From assembly GCA_043820105.1 (NCBI GenBank), contig JBDREC010000090.1, positions 1-64,000 on the forward strand: a stretch of DNA of 64,000 nucleotides, in the 5' to 3' direction. Below are positions 1 to 7,848 of the stretch, one piece after another. Origin of the DNA: JBDREC01 sp043820105 [NCBI: Pseudomonadota bacterium] (lineage in GTDB: Bacteria > Bdellovibrionota_F > JAHFAK01). Position 1 is the stretch's first letter, and each line of letters opens with the position of its first letter. Under the pieces are notes generated by a model that saw only the letters and a program-made list of their open reading frames with translations, was not told where the DNA came from and did not search any database. The translations under genes were made by a program, and so were the position numbers.

Positions 1-26
1 CTCCAATTTGAATACCTAAACAATAG
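1..26 (-). repeat. Terminal fragment of the GGATCATCTCC inverted-repeat element
   Basis: The first 26 bases are the reverse complement of the last bases of the miniature element found whole at 46607-46849 and 37121-37345. Homology stops at position 27, so this is a truncated copy or a bare end, cut on the other side by the window border. Confidence 0.7.
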
Positions 27-320
27 ATCGGGCACATAAAAAACATTACAAAACCTCTTTTTCAAAAAGCTAATGCCCACACTCCTTATTCAAGCAATAA
101 AAATATTTTATTATTAAAGGCTTATTGTATTCCCACTATAAGTGGTGCCAGAGCGAGCAGTTGAGCAAGCAGATTTCAAAACTGAAGAAGTGCCAAACTT
201 GTGCTGCTAAAACAGTATACTGGAAAATTTCCTTTTTTAAAACATTCTGAAAATGGATTTTGTAAAAAATTAGTATCAAAGATCTTGAAATTTGCTTTTA
301 TAATTAATATGTACTTTATT
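27..320. other. Non-coding stretch before the nucleotidyltransferase pair
   Basis: I see no convincing gene here. An upstream GTG at 201 is in frame with the next small gene, but the peptide it would add has no recognisable character and no Shine-Dalgarno sequence. The promoter of the downstream pair is probably in this stretch; I could not single out -35/-10 boxes. Confidence 0.4.
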
Positions 321-515
321 ATGAGAAAAAAAGAAATAAAACAAAGAGCATGTCAAAATGCAGAAGAATATGGAATTGATTTAACTTTAATTGATGAGAA
401 TTTGAAAAAAACTCCAACTGAAAGGCTCCTGGCATTACAAGACCTGGTAAATTTTATGCAAACCTTGAAAAAATCTGGAAAAGAATATTATGCAAAACTT
501 CGAAAAAATAATTAA
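321..515 (+). CDS. Small hypothetical protein paired with nucleotidyltransferase
   Basis: A 64-residue, charged, probably helical protein with no signal peptide. I chose the ATG at 321 because residues from there look like ordinary soluble sequence, while the open frame further upstream (from GTG at 201) does not; an ATG at 309 is also possible and no start has a strong Shine-Dalgarno. The segment around residues 31-45 (TPTERLLALQDLVNFM) resembles small proteins that often precede single-domain nucleotidyltransferases. The stop overlaps the next gene by 26 bases, so the two are translationally coupled. The pairing suggests a toxin-antitoxin-like or partner-protein module, but function is inferred only from arrangement. 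Confidence 0.55.
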   Translation: MRKKEIKQRACQNAEEYGIDLTLIDENLKKTPTERLLALQDLVNFMQTLKKSGKEYYAKLRKNN

Positions 516-960
516 GCTATTTATTGATAATGATGTAGATTTTGTTTTAATAGGTGGATTAGCTGCTACTTTGCATGGATCAAGCATTGCAACGCAGGAT
601 ATAGATTTTTGTGTATCATTTGCTGAAGAAAATTGTGAAAAGATTCTAAAAGCTATTGACGGAATTAATCCCATTCATAGAGATATTAAAAAACCGTTTA
701 AAGAAAATTCCCAATCACTTTCTAAATATAAAAATCTTTATCTTATAACTGATCTTGGATCCATTGATATGCTTGGGCTCGTAAGCGGTCTTGGGGATTA
801 TAAAAAATTAATATCTCAATCAATTGAAGTAGACCTCTTTAACAGAAAATGCAAAGTTTTATCAATTGATGCTTTGATAAAAACAAAAAAGGAAATGCAA
901 AGAGAAAAAGATAAAGAAACCATTTTTCAGCTAGAGGCTATTAAAGAGAAAACGGGATAG
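490..960 (+). CDS. Nucleotidyltransferase (pol-beta superfamily)
   Basis: 156 residues. The N-terminal third has the signature of the DNA polymerase beta-like nucleotidyltransferase fold: a GG loop (VLIGGLAATLHG, about residues 19-30) followed by the metal-binding pair in TQDIDF (about 35-40). Families with this layout (AbiEii/MNT-like and DUF6036-like proteins) transfer a nucleotide to a protein or RNA partner, often inside toxin-antitoxin systems. No separate C-terminal helical HEPN partner is seen nearby. The gene starts inside the upstream small gene, so the two are made together. The substrate cannot be named from sequence. Confidence 0.75.
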   Translation: MQNFEKIIKLFIDNDVDFVLIGGLAATLHGSSIATQDIDFCVSFAEENCEKILKAIDGINPIHRDIKKPFKENSQSLSKYKNLYLITDLGSIDMLGLVSGLGDYKKLISQSIEVDLFNRKCKVLSIDALIKTKKEMQREKDKETIFQLEAIKEKTG

Positions 961-1090
961 ATTTTAATATTTTATAAAGTTCTTCCATCGCAGAATAACA
1001 TAAAGGAAAATAGACTTGTTGAAAGAAGAATTGTTATCGTTTTGCAAGAATTTATACTAAAATATTAATATAGATTTGACAAGGTCTTTG

Positions 1091-1954
1091 TTATCCTTTA
1101 ACAGAACCTGCAGTTAATCCTTCCACCATATGTCTTTGCAACATAAAAAACAAAGCCATTACTGGAGCTGAAACTAAGATCGCGCCGGCTGCAAAATGTC
1201 CCCAAGCTGTTGAGCGGGCACCAACATAGCTTTGAAGAACAACAGGGAGGGTGTAACTTGTTTCATTACTCATGAATTTAGCAGCTAAAATAAATTCGTT
1301 CCAGGCTGTCATAAAGGAAAATAAAAAAGTAATTCCAATAGCAGGTTTCGCAAGCGGCAAAATTATCTTAAGAAATATTTTTAAGGTAGAAGCGCCATCC
1401 ATTTTAGCAGCTTCTTCAAGGTCTTTAGGAATTGTATCAAAATATCCTTTTAGCATCCATGTTGAAAAAGGAATTGATGTCGTGGAATAAACAAGTATAA
1501 GACCTGTTTTAGTATCAAGCAAACCAGTGAAATCTAATAAAATATATAATGGAATCATCATCATTGTTCCAGGAAACATTTGTGTGATTAGCAAGCTTGA
1601 TAAACAAGTTTTTTTACCTGGAAATGTGAATCTTGAGAAAGCATAGCCAGCTGTAGTTGCCAGGAAAACACCGAGTATGGCTGTTAATAATGAAATAACT
1701 ATACTATTGTAAAGCTGATATCCAAAAACCCATGTTCCAGCGAGATCAGTGTTTGTAACGACTTCAACAAAATTTGAAATAGAAGCATTTTCAGGAATAG
1801 GGGATAATCCCATTGCAAAATTCTGACTTGGAGTAAGAGCCATTCTTACTACCCAAAGAAAAGGATAAAGCACTATGATTGAAACAAAAACAAGCAAAAG
1901 GTGACTAAAAAATCCCTTTGCATAATTTTGAATTTTGAATTTAGAATTTTGCAT
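1091..1954 (-). CDS. Sugar ABC transporter permease, MalG type
   Basis: 287 residues with about six hydrophobic helices and the permease EAA loop (EEAAKMDGA, about residues 180-188) that docks on the ATPase. It matches the MalG/carbohydrate-uptake-1 permease family in length and layout. It is the last gene of a minus-strand operon, 6 bases after the binding protein-permease fusion, and should form the inner-membrane channel with that fusion. The first 13 codons are built from a 7-bp tandem repeat (1924-1951), so the extreme N-terminus is probably not conserved. The sugar is not certain; maltose/maltodextrin or a related oligosaccharide is likely given the glgC and GH57 genes in the window. 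Confidence 0.9.
   Translation of the reverse strand: MQNSKFKIQNYAKGFFSHLLLVFVSIIVLYPFLWVVRMALTPSQNFAMGLSPIPENASISNFVEVVTNTDLAGTWVFGYQLYNSIVISLLTAILGVFLATTAGYAFSRFTFPGKKTCLSSLLITQMFPGTMMMIPLYILLDFTGLLDTKTGLILVYSTTSIPFSTWMLKGYFDTIPKDLEEAAKMDGASTLKIFLKIILPLAKPAIGITFLFSFMTAWNEFILAAKFMSNETSYTLPVVLQSYVGARSTAWGHFAAGAILVSAPVMALFFMLQRHMVEGLTAGSVKG
1924..1951. repeat. 7-bp tandem repeat in the start of the MalG-type gene
   Basis: Four units of AATTTTG (one unit varied), covering codons 2-11 of the permease gene. The same heptamer forms the start of the neighbouring fusion gene at 4205-4236. A gain or loss of one unit would shift the reading frame. Confidence 0.8.
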
Positions 1955-1960
1955 TATTTT

Positions 1961-4246
1961 CTAATCCTCAAATTGCTTTTTCATTCTAGTAGTTGCCATT
2001 GTATAGCAAACAAGCATTACAAATATTAAAGTTGAATAAGCCGCTGCATATCCAAAAGCTCCGCCTTGTCCTCTTTCAAAAGCCCAGCGGAAGGCTTCAG
2101 TGATTAAAATATCAGTGGTTCCATCAGGTAAACCTCCAGAAACAAGATAAATTATATTAAACATATTAAAGGTCCAAACTGTTCCAAGAATGATTGCTGG
2201 AGCAAGAACTGGTCTTAAAAGGGGTAGGGTAATCTTTTTTAATTTATTAAGCCAGGTAGCCCCATCAATATCAGCAGCTTCATATAAATCGCGTGGAATA
2301 GCAGTTAAGCCTCCCATTACAATGACCATCATAAAAGGAAAACCAAGCCATATATTGGTGATTAAGTTAGCTGAAAAAGCTGACCATGTTTGGTTCATCC
2401 ATGAAAAACCCTGGATTCCAAGTATGTTGTTGATCGCGCCAAATTCAGGATGAAACATGCCTTTCCATATTAAGGCTGTGATGTATGAAGGAACTGCCCA
2501 TGGAATTATGAACAAGATTCTATAAAGCCATTTAAACTTTAGCCTGGCTTGATTCAAAACTAGTGCTAAGAAAATGCCGATTGTAACATGAAAAAAAACA
2601 GAGCCAGCTGTCCACAATACTGTCATAAAAAGAGTGTAGAAAAATCGGGAATCAGTTGCCGTTAAAATATTTACAAAATGTTTTATTCCTACAAAGGAAT
2701 ATTCTCCCCACGAGTGCTTGAAAAAGCCCATTCCCAGGCCAAAGATAAAAGGAATAAAAACTAATATGAACATTCCAATCATTGCAGGAGCAGCATAGGC
2801 ATAAGCAGTTTTATTGTTTTTAATATCTTTAATTAAATTTTTAGGGCCATATTTAAAAACCCACCTTATATATAAAGCAAATATAATAAATATAATTGCA
2901 AGCACACCTATGTAAAACTTAGTGGGATCAAGCTCTTCTACGGTAGCTTCATATTCATTTGCAAAACCTTCCATCGTTGTTTGCACTTTAGCAAGCGTTT
3001 GCTCAGGTGGAATAGATTGAGCAATTGATAAGGTTAAAGCACCTTTCATGGGATTCCACAAGGCCTTCATAAGTGGAGAATTCGGAATTGGAACAGTATT
3101 TGGAAGCTGAGCACAAAATCCTTTTAATATAGCTTTTTCTTTTTCAGCCTTTTTTCTTTCGTCCGGATCATTTATAGATGCAACATGCTTTTCATATTCA
3201 TCCCAGGCCTTTATTGAAGAAACGGTTTGTTTTCCTGTAACAAGTCTCGTTTTGGCAGAAAAACCTGTGGCTAAAAGCTTTGCAGCCTCTACTGCTAATG
3301 CAGGATTTTTACTTTTAGCTGAAACCATGACAGCTTCAACAGTTAAAAATGGTTTTAAGCTTTCACCAGGCTTTATTTTCTCTCCGACTTCATTTACATC
3401 AACAACTGGTAATTTCGAAACAGCAAAGCTAACTTTTGAATCATCAATTTCTCCAATAGCCCATGGTCCTTGGATTATAAAGGCAGCTTTACCTTCATTA
3501 AATAAGGAAGAAATTATAGCATCATTAACTTCAGCTGGCATTACTTTTAATTTGTTTTGCAGAAACATGGCATATTTAAAGGATTTGATATTAGCTTCAG
3601 AATCAATTTTAGGATAATCTAAACGATTGAAAAGCTTTCCGCCAAAACCATAAAGCAAAAAAGCATGTCTGTATAAATCAGTAGTTTCATAAACTATTCC
3701 ATATGTTCCATTTTTACTGAGGTCTTTTGAAATATTTTGAAGCTCACTTAAAGTTTTTGGTGCAATTGGTACAAGCTTTGTATTGCGAAAGAGTGCCAGA
3801 GACTTAAATGAAAGCGGAATGCCATACATGGATCCTTTATAAATCATGGCCTTTGGCAAGATCTCAAAGAAGTTTTCTAAAAATTGAGGATCAACTTTAT
3901 CATCAAGTTTAGCAATAGAATTAGCTTCAGCCCAATCTGCAATATCATTGTGAGCAGCTATTATGAGATCAGGTCCTTTCCCACGAGGAATGGCTGCTCT
4001 AACTTTGTCCAAAAATGCATCATAAGGAATCGCCAATGGATTAACGGTAAACGCGAGGTCTTGAGCATTAATATGCTTTGCCCAAATTTCAATGGCGTCT
4101 TTTTCAGTTGCTCTATAGGAGTGCCAGAGCACAATTTGTTTTTTATCATTTGCACTAAGTACCTGATAATAGGAAAGTAGACAAATTAGTACAAAAAACA
4201 ATGCAATTTTGAATTTTGAATTTTGAATTTTGAATTGTTTACACAT
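1961..4246 (-). CDS. Fused sugar-binding protein and MalF-type permease
   Basis: 761 residues joining two usually separate ABC importer parts. An N-terminal signal/anchor segment (about residues 14-32) leads into an extracellular solute-binding protein of the MalE family (to about 435). A hydrophobic helix (about 443-463) then opens the MalF-type permease, whose EAA loop (LYEAADIDGATWLNKL) sits near residue 654. Tethering the binding protein to the channel raises its local concentration and removes the need for a free periplasmic protein. The start overlaps the ATPase gene by 8 bases; the permease partner follows 6 bases downstream, so ATPase, fusion and MalG form one operon. Codons 4-14 are made of a heptamer repeat. 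Confidence 0.9.
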   Translation of the reverse strand: MCKQFKIQNSKFKIALFFVLICLLSYYQVLSANDKKQIVLWHSYRATEKDAIEIWAKHINAQDLAFTVNPLAIPYDAFLDKVRAAIPRGKGPDLIIAAHNDIADWAEANSIAKLDDKVDPQFLENFFEILPKAMIYKGSMYGIPLSFKSLALFRNTKLVPIAPKTLSELQNISKDLSKNGTYGIVYETTDLYRHAFLLYGFGGKLFNRLDYPKIDSEANIKSFKYAMFLQNKLKVMPAEVNDAIISSLFNEGKAAFIIQGPWAIGEIDDSKVSFAVSKLPVVDVNEVGEKIKPGESLKPFLTVEAVMVSAKSKNPALAVEAAKLLATGFSAKTRLVTGKQTVSSIKAWDEYEKHVASINDPDERKKAEKEKAILKGFCAQLPNTVPIPNSPLMKALWNPMKGALTLSIAQSIPPEQTLAKVQTTMEGFANEYEATVEELDPTKFYIGVLAIIFIIFALYIRWVFKYGPKNLIKDIKNNKTAYAYAAPAMIGMFILVFIPFIFGLGMGFFKHSWGEYSFVGIKHFVNILTATDSRFFYTLFMTVLWTAGSVFFHVTIGIFLALVLNQARLKFKWLYRILFIIPWAVPSYITALIWKGMFHPEFGAINNILGIQGFSWMNQTWSAFSANLITNIWLGFPFMMVIVMGGLTAIPRDLYEAADIDGATWLNKLKKITLPLLRPVLAPAIILGTVWTFNMFNIIYLVSGGLPDGTTDILITEAFRWAFERGQGGAFGYAAAYSTLIFVMLVCYTMATTRMKKQFED
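4205..4236. repeat. 7-bp tandem repeat in the start of the MalE-MalF fusion gene
   Basis: About 4.5 perfect units of AATTTTG on the plus strand, read on the minus strand as the N-terminal residues FKIQNSKFKI of the fusion protein. Same heptamer as at 1924-1951. Confidence 0.85.
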
Positions 4247-5348
4247 TTATTCTGGCTCCATCTTTTGCAAAAAAGTGAAACTTATTAGCATAAGCTGCAA
4301 CAAAAACTTTATCTTCAGCTTTTAAATTGCTAAGGTATGAGCCTGGCACACTTTCATCAAGTTTTCCTGTTAATTTCTTTTTATTGATATTTCCAAGCAC
4401 AAATCTTTCTGTGCCTAAGTTTTCGATAACATCAATATCTGCTAATCCAACAACAATTTCATTTTCATTTACTTTTGGAATTTCATTTAAATTATCTGCT
4501 TTTATAAAATTTATATTATTGGGTCTTATGCCAATACATGTTGTATTGGTTGGGATTTTACTTATGGGAATAGGGTGCTTTGTTCCATCTATTATGAATT
4601 TGCCATTTTCAGTTTTACCTTCAAAAAGGTTCATTGCTGGAGTTCCTAAAAAGCCTGCCACAAATTTGTTAGCAGGTGTTGAATATACTTCCATTGGTGA
4701 ACCAATTTGTTGAGCTATCCCTTCATGCAAAACAACAACTCTGTCAGCCAGTGTCATGGCTTCTGCTTGATCATGTGTAACATAAACTGTAGTTGTTCCA
4801 AGTTGTCTGTGAAGGCGAGCAATTTCAGCCCTAACTTCACCTCTTAATTTGGCATCTAGGTTTGAAAGGGGTTCGTCAAACAAATAGGCTTTTGGTCTTC
4901 TGACAATAGCTCTGCCCATTGCAACACGCTGGCGTTGACCACCTGAAAGTTGTTTTGGTTTTCTATGTAATAAATCTGATAGACCTAGCATAGATGCAAC
5001 TTCTGAAACTCGCTTTTTTATTTCATCTTTTTTTATCTTTTGAACTTTAAGGCCAAAGGATATATTATCAAAAACATTCATGTGTGGATAAAGTGCATAA
5101 CTTTGAAAAACCATAGCAAGATCTCTTTTGCCAGGAGGCAGATCATTTATTTTCTTCCCATCAACAAGCAAGTCACCGTTTGTAATGGCTTCAAGCCCAG
5201 CAATCATTCTCAGAGTAGTTGATTTTCCGCAACCAGATGGGCCAACCAAGACAATGAATTCACCATCTTTGATCTCTAAATTTAAGGTTTTTACAACTTG
5301 ATTGGAATCATACCATTTTTCGATATTTGATAAAGTTATAGAGGCCAT
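4239..5348 (-). CDS. Sugar ABC transporter ATPase, MalK/UgpC type
   Basis: 369 residues. It carries Walker A GPSGCGKST (36-44), Q-loop Q82, the ABC signature LSGGQ (134-138), Walker B with D158-E159 and the switch His192, followed by a C-terminal OB-fold (TOBE) regulatory region. This is the full length of the MalK/UgpC/MsmX family, which powers uptake of di- and oligosaccharides and can serve several importers. First gene of the minus-strand operon with the fusion permease and MalG-type gene, overlapping the next start by 8 bases. No sigma54 site was found in front of it. Confidence 0.93.
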   Translation of the reverse strand: MASITLSNIEKWYDSNQVVKTLNLEIKDGEFIVLVGPSGCGKSTTLRMIAGLEAITNGDLLVDGKKINDLPPGKRDLAMVFQSYALYPHMNVFDNISFGLKVQKIKKDEIKKRVSEVASMLGLSDLLHRKPKQLSGGQRQRVAMGRAIVRRPKAYLFDEPLSNLDAKLRGEVRAEIARLHRQLGTTTVYVTHDQAEAMTLADRVVVLHEGIAQQIGSPMEVYSTPANKFVAGFLGTPAMNLFEGKTENGKFIIDGTKHPIPISKIPTNTTCIGIRPNNINFIKADNLNEIPKVNENEIVVGLADIDVIENLGTERFVLGNINKKKLTGKLDESVPGSYLSNLKAEDKVFVAAYANKFHFFAKDGARINV

Positions 5349-5491
5349 TTATTGACTTTCCCCTAATTAAATTAAAATTTACACGCGATAATATGTACCC
5401 GATATGTTTTGAAATAAGCCAATGACATAGCTGGGAAGCTGTAAGGTGTCAAGGAAAAGTGGCATGTGGTAAGTGTGCTATAGCACTAGAA

Positions 5492-5508
5492 TTACTTATT
5501 AAGTAATA
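5492..5508. terminator. Palindrome at the end of the 32-codon ORF
   Basis: ATTACTTATTAAGTAAT is a near-perfect palindrome (8-bp arms, 1-base centre) overlapping the stop of the small ORF. A second one, GTGCTATAGCAC, follows at about 5476-5487. Neither has a clear U-tract, so a terminator role is only suggested. Confidence 0.3.
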
Positions 5509-5597
5509 AAAAAGGTATGAAAATCATAGATTGGGAAAATGCGATATTCGATATCAGTATCATTGGCATTTTGATCATATGCACTAATCTTTTTCAT
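5499..5597 (-). CDS. Possible 32-residue peptide in the sigma54 regulon
   Basis: A 32-codon frame starting MKKISAYDQNAN, too short for usual gene calling. Reasons to take it seriously: an almost ideal ribosome site (AAGGAGGAAATGGG) just ahead of the ATG, the same segment used by the (Gly-Asp)n lipoprotein genes; a sigma54 promoter 70 bases upstream; and a leader dyad between them. The peptide has no signal sequence and is rich in aromatic residues towards the end (FPIYDFHTFF). It could be a regulatory leader peptide, a secreted or toxin-like peptide, or what is left after deletion of a larger gene. Function unknown. Confidence 0.45.
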   Translation of the reverse strand: MKKISAYDQNANDTDIEYRIFPIYDFHTFFIT

Positions 5598-5623
5598 CCC
5601 ATTTCCTCCTTGTTGAATAATAA

Positions 5624-5655
5624 TGTTTTTGTTTTTGTCTAATAATTCAAAAACA
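5624..5655 (-). promoter_or_regulatory. Leader hairpin of the 32-codon ORF
   Basis: On the minus strand TGTTTTTG pairs with CAAAAACA (8 bp), between the predicted transcription start (about 5657) and the ribosome site. The second arm occurs twice in overlapping registers. It matches the position of dyads ahead of other sigma54-driven genes here. Confidence 0.45.
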
Positions 5656-5667
5656 TTTAAATAGTAT

Positions 5668-5684
5668 TGCAAGTGAAGTGCCAT
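5668..5684 (-). promoter_or_regulatory. Sigma54 promoter for the 32-codon ORF
   Basis: Minus strand ATGGCACTTCACTTGCAA: GG (5682-5681), exactly 10 bases, GC (5670-5669), with both TGGCAC and TTGCA boxes matching the RpoN consensus. Predicted start about 5657. Confidence 0.75.
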
Positions 5685-5804
5685 GTGTTTTGCAGGAAAA
5701 TGTTATGTGAAATTAAGTGCTTAGATTGTGTTAAAAAAACTATAGATTAAAAAGAGGATTTTTGCTCATTTGAGAAATGTGTTCATGGCACCATTGATAT
5801 GTTA

Positions 5805-7361
5805 TTAAAAAATATTAGTCGCACAATGAAGACCTGCATTTTTATTATGCATTTCTTTGACTTTGGATAGATGAATTTCAAGACCAGCTTTAGTTTCAAG
5901 TTGATCTTTTACATCCAGTGCGTTTTCCATTCGTTCATAATAAGGCATTATGAACTGAGTCTTAAGTGTTTTTAGTTTAGGAAGAGAATATATAACTCCA
6001 TTTAAATAGCTCTTTCTTTCAAATAAAGAGCTAAAAGATTGTTTAATTTTCACTACTTCATATCCAGAACCTTGCACTTTTATATAAAACTCTTTTAAAG
6101 TATGCTCTAATAATCTCATATCATCAACAGTATTAAACACTTTTTTTTGAAAGCTTCTTATTACCCATTCCATTTCATTTTCCCAGGATGATGTATCAGT
6201 GCAATAATTTTGCCTTAAGCTTTCTAATTCTGCTTTTAATAAAGGCATGTATTGTTCAATAATAGCATTTCTGTCATATTCATAATCCAGCATTATTACT
6301 TTATTGTTAGCAATAGGGATAAGATAAAGGTCAAGGTGATAAATAAAAGTTGGTTTAGTATAATTGGTTGTTAAAATAATTGGTTCTTTATCAAAAGTAG
6401 TTCTAAAAACGTTTTTAATACTTTCAAAATCATAATCTAATCCCAGGTATTTATAAAGTACTGTTGTTAACTTAAAAGCCAAATCACCAACAAAGACATG
6501 TGACTGGCTAACACTTATATCGCCTCCGTCAAATATTACAGGGGTTTCAACTTGCTTAAAAGGCAAGGAATTATCCTGAGAGTTGAATCTGACATATGCT
6601 GATGTGAGCAAAACTCGTTTTCCATTTTCATAAGCAAATTCACCATAATCTTGAGGCCACATTTTTCTGCCTAATACACCTGATTTTAGAGTTTCAATAT
6701 TAAGATTGCGATATTTCTTTGCACGGTTTTCAAATTCTGAGACATCAATATTGAACTCCTCCTCTAGATCAAGTAGTATTTTTTTATCAATCGTATTATC
6801 AAATAAAATATTTGTTCTTTTGGGGAAATGTTTCAAAACTTCAAGCTGATCTTCCATAAAAGCCCTTTGTTCTTCATGTGTTGCTTTTTCATCTTTGTCT
6901 TTGGGAAATGCCATCAAAACATTTCTGGGAATTCTTAAAAAGTCAGGTTCAATTTTTACCTTTTCAATTTTCGCCTGGGCAATTAATTCAATAATTTTAT
7001 TTTTTTTATTATTTCTATTTTCGTTAAATTCTAAATAAATACTTTCCATAGTTTCAAATGTGTTAGTGGATTTAAAGTGAACTTCACCCTCATAATCCCA
7101 TTCATTTATCATCATCGTATTTAAATATATCTGGTTTCTTTTAATTAATTTTTCAATTTTTTCATTTTCTGCATTGGAAATTATTTTGTTTAAAATGTCC
7201 TTGAGTAAATCATCAGTTATTGGGCATATTTCATTTTTATTTTCATTTTCTGCTATTTCAATCTTTACCATGCTACTTTCATTTAAATCTGCGAAACATA
7301 TAGAAGACAAGAGTATCATTATAGAATATAGCCTTGTAATATTGACAAAAGATATCCTCAT
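5805..7361 (-). CDS. Secreted pentein-fold (deiminase-like) protein
   Basis: 518 residues with a cleavable signal peptide (about 1-24). The C-terminal ~290 residues show scattered marks of the pentein superfamily of guanidine-modifying enzymes (agmatine deiminase, peptidylarginine deiminase): WPQDYG (235-240), an FDGGD loop (278-281), HLD (342-344) and a terminal GLHCATN with the candidate nucleophile Cys513. These match in order and spacing the Asp, GG, His-x-Asp and Cys of the family. The N-terminal ~220 residues are unlike the usual enzymes. It would act in the periplasm or outside, on free agmatine/arginine or on protein arginines; which one is not decidable here. Start supported by GGAG 7 bases upstream; a sigma54-like promoter lies just ahead. 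Monocistronic. Confidence 0.65.
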   Translation of the reverse strand: MRISFVNITRLYSIMILLSSICFADLNESSMVKIEIAENENKNEICPITDDLLKDILNKIISNAENEKIEKLIKRNQIYLNTMMINEWDYEGEVHFKSTNTFETMESIYLEFNENRNNKKNKIIELIAQAKIEKVKIEPDFLRIPRNVLMAFPKDKDEKATHEEQRAFMEDQLEVLKHFPKRTNILFDNTIDKKILLDLEEEFNIDVSEFENRAKKYRNLNIETLKSGVLGRKMWPQDYGEFAYENGKRVLLTSAYVRFNSQDNSLPFKQVETPVIFDGGDISVSQSHVFVGDLAFKLTTVLYKYLGLDYDFESIKNVFRTTFDKEPIILTTNYTKPTFIYHLDLYLIPIANNKVIMLDYEYDRNAIIEQYMPLLKAELESLRQNYCTDTSSWENEMEWVIRSFQKKVFNTVDDMRLLEHTLKEFYIKVQGSGYEVVKIKQSFSSLFERKSYLNGVIYSLPKLKTLKTQFIMPYYERMENALDVKDQLETKAGLEIHLSKVKEMHNKNAGLHCATNIF

Positions 7362-7394
7362 GCAAAACTCCAGAAAGTTTTTTATTTTATCATT

Positions 7395-7411
7395 TGCACA
7401 TACTGTGCCGG
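7395..7411 (-). promoter_or_regulatory. Probable sigma54 promoter for the pentein gene
   Basis: Minus strand CCGGCACAGTATGTGCAAA: GG (7409-7408), 10 bases, GC (7397-7396). The -24 box lacks the usual leading T and the -12 box is GTGC, so it is weaker than the others, but it is correctly placed 24 bases before the gene start counted from the predicted transcript end. Confidence 0.5.
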
Positions 7412-7663
7412 AAATGTTTTTATAAAAAAATGCTATAAAATCAAGGTATTGGTTTTTTTGTGTTTGGAATATTATGTTTAATTGATTAATTTATGGTTAC
7501 CATTTTAAGTTTAAATCCTATATTAGATTAACTTGACTACTAGTGTATGGCGATGTATGGCAGGGTAAGTGGTAAGTGGTAAGTGGTAAGAAAATATGTA
7601 TATTGATAACCATTTCTGGCGCACTAACATATTATATGGCTATATTATAAGGATCAATACACT
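7412..7663. repeat. Intergenic stretch with TAAGTGG heptamer array
   Basis: The gap ahead of the ribbon-helix-helix gene holds a short tandem array at 7565-7590 (unit TAAGTGG, about 3.7 copies). The same unit recurs at 8662-8694 and 60340-60378. The rest is AT-rich with no gene seen; the promoter for the downstream genes should be near 7600-7650. Confidence 0.7.
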
Positions 7664-7840
7664 ATGTCCAATAATAAGAAAATATCTACAACGGTTTATT
7701 TAACTGAAGAACAGCTTGAACGGCTGAGAAAACTTAATGAAAATACAAAGGTGCCTATTGCTGAGTATATTAGGGAAGGGGTAGATCTTGTTTTAGAAAA
7801 ACATAGGGATCAGGTGCCTGGTCAACTTTCATTACTCTAG
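7664..7840 (+). CDS. Ribbon-helix-helix DNA-binding protein
   Basis: 58 residues, below usual size cut-offs. After a short basic start, STTVYLTEEQLERLRKL (residues 8-24) is the beta-strand and first helix of the MetJ/Arc/CopG ribbon-helix-helix fold, and VPIAEYIREGVDLVLEK (30-46) the second helix. Such proteins dimerise and place the beta-ribbon in the major groove. A weak Shine-Dalgarno (AAGGA) lies upstream; the stop is 8 bases before upp, so co-transcription is expected and it may regulate the phosphoribosyltransferase genes. It could instead be an orphan antitoxin, but no toxin gene is adjacent. Confidence 0.85.
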   Translation: MSNNKKISTTVYLTEEQLERLRKLNENTKVPIAEYIREGVDLVLEKHRDQVPGQLSLL

Positions 7841-7848
7841 GAGATAAA

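Noticed and set aside
201-320. GTG at 201 as start of the first small gene
   Set aside because: The extra 40 residues look unlike coding sequence and lack a ribosome site; ATG at 321 preferred.
7620-7650. TCTGGCGCACTAACAT upstream of the ribbon-helix-helix gene as a sigma54 site
   Set aside because: No GC at the required 10-base spacing.
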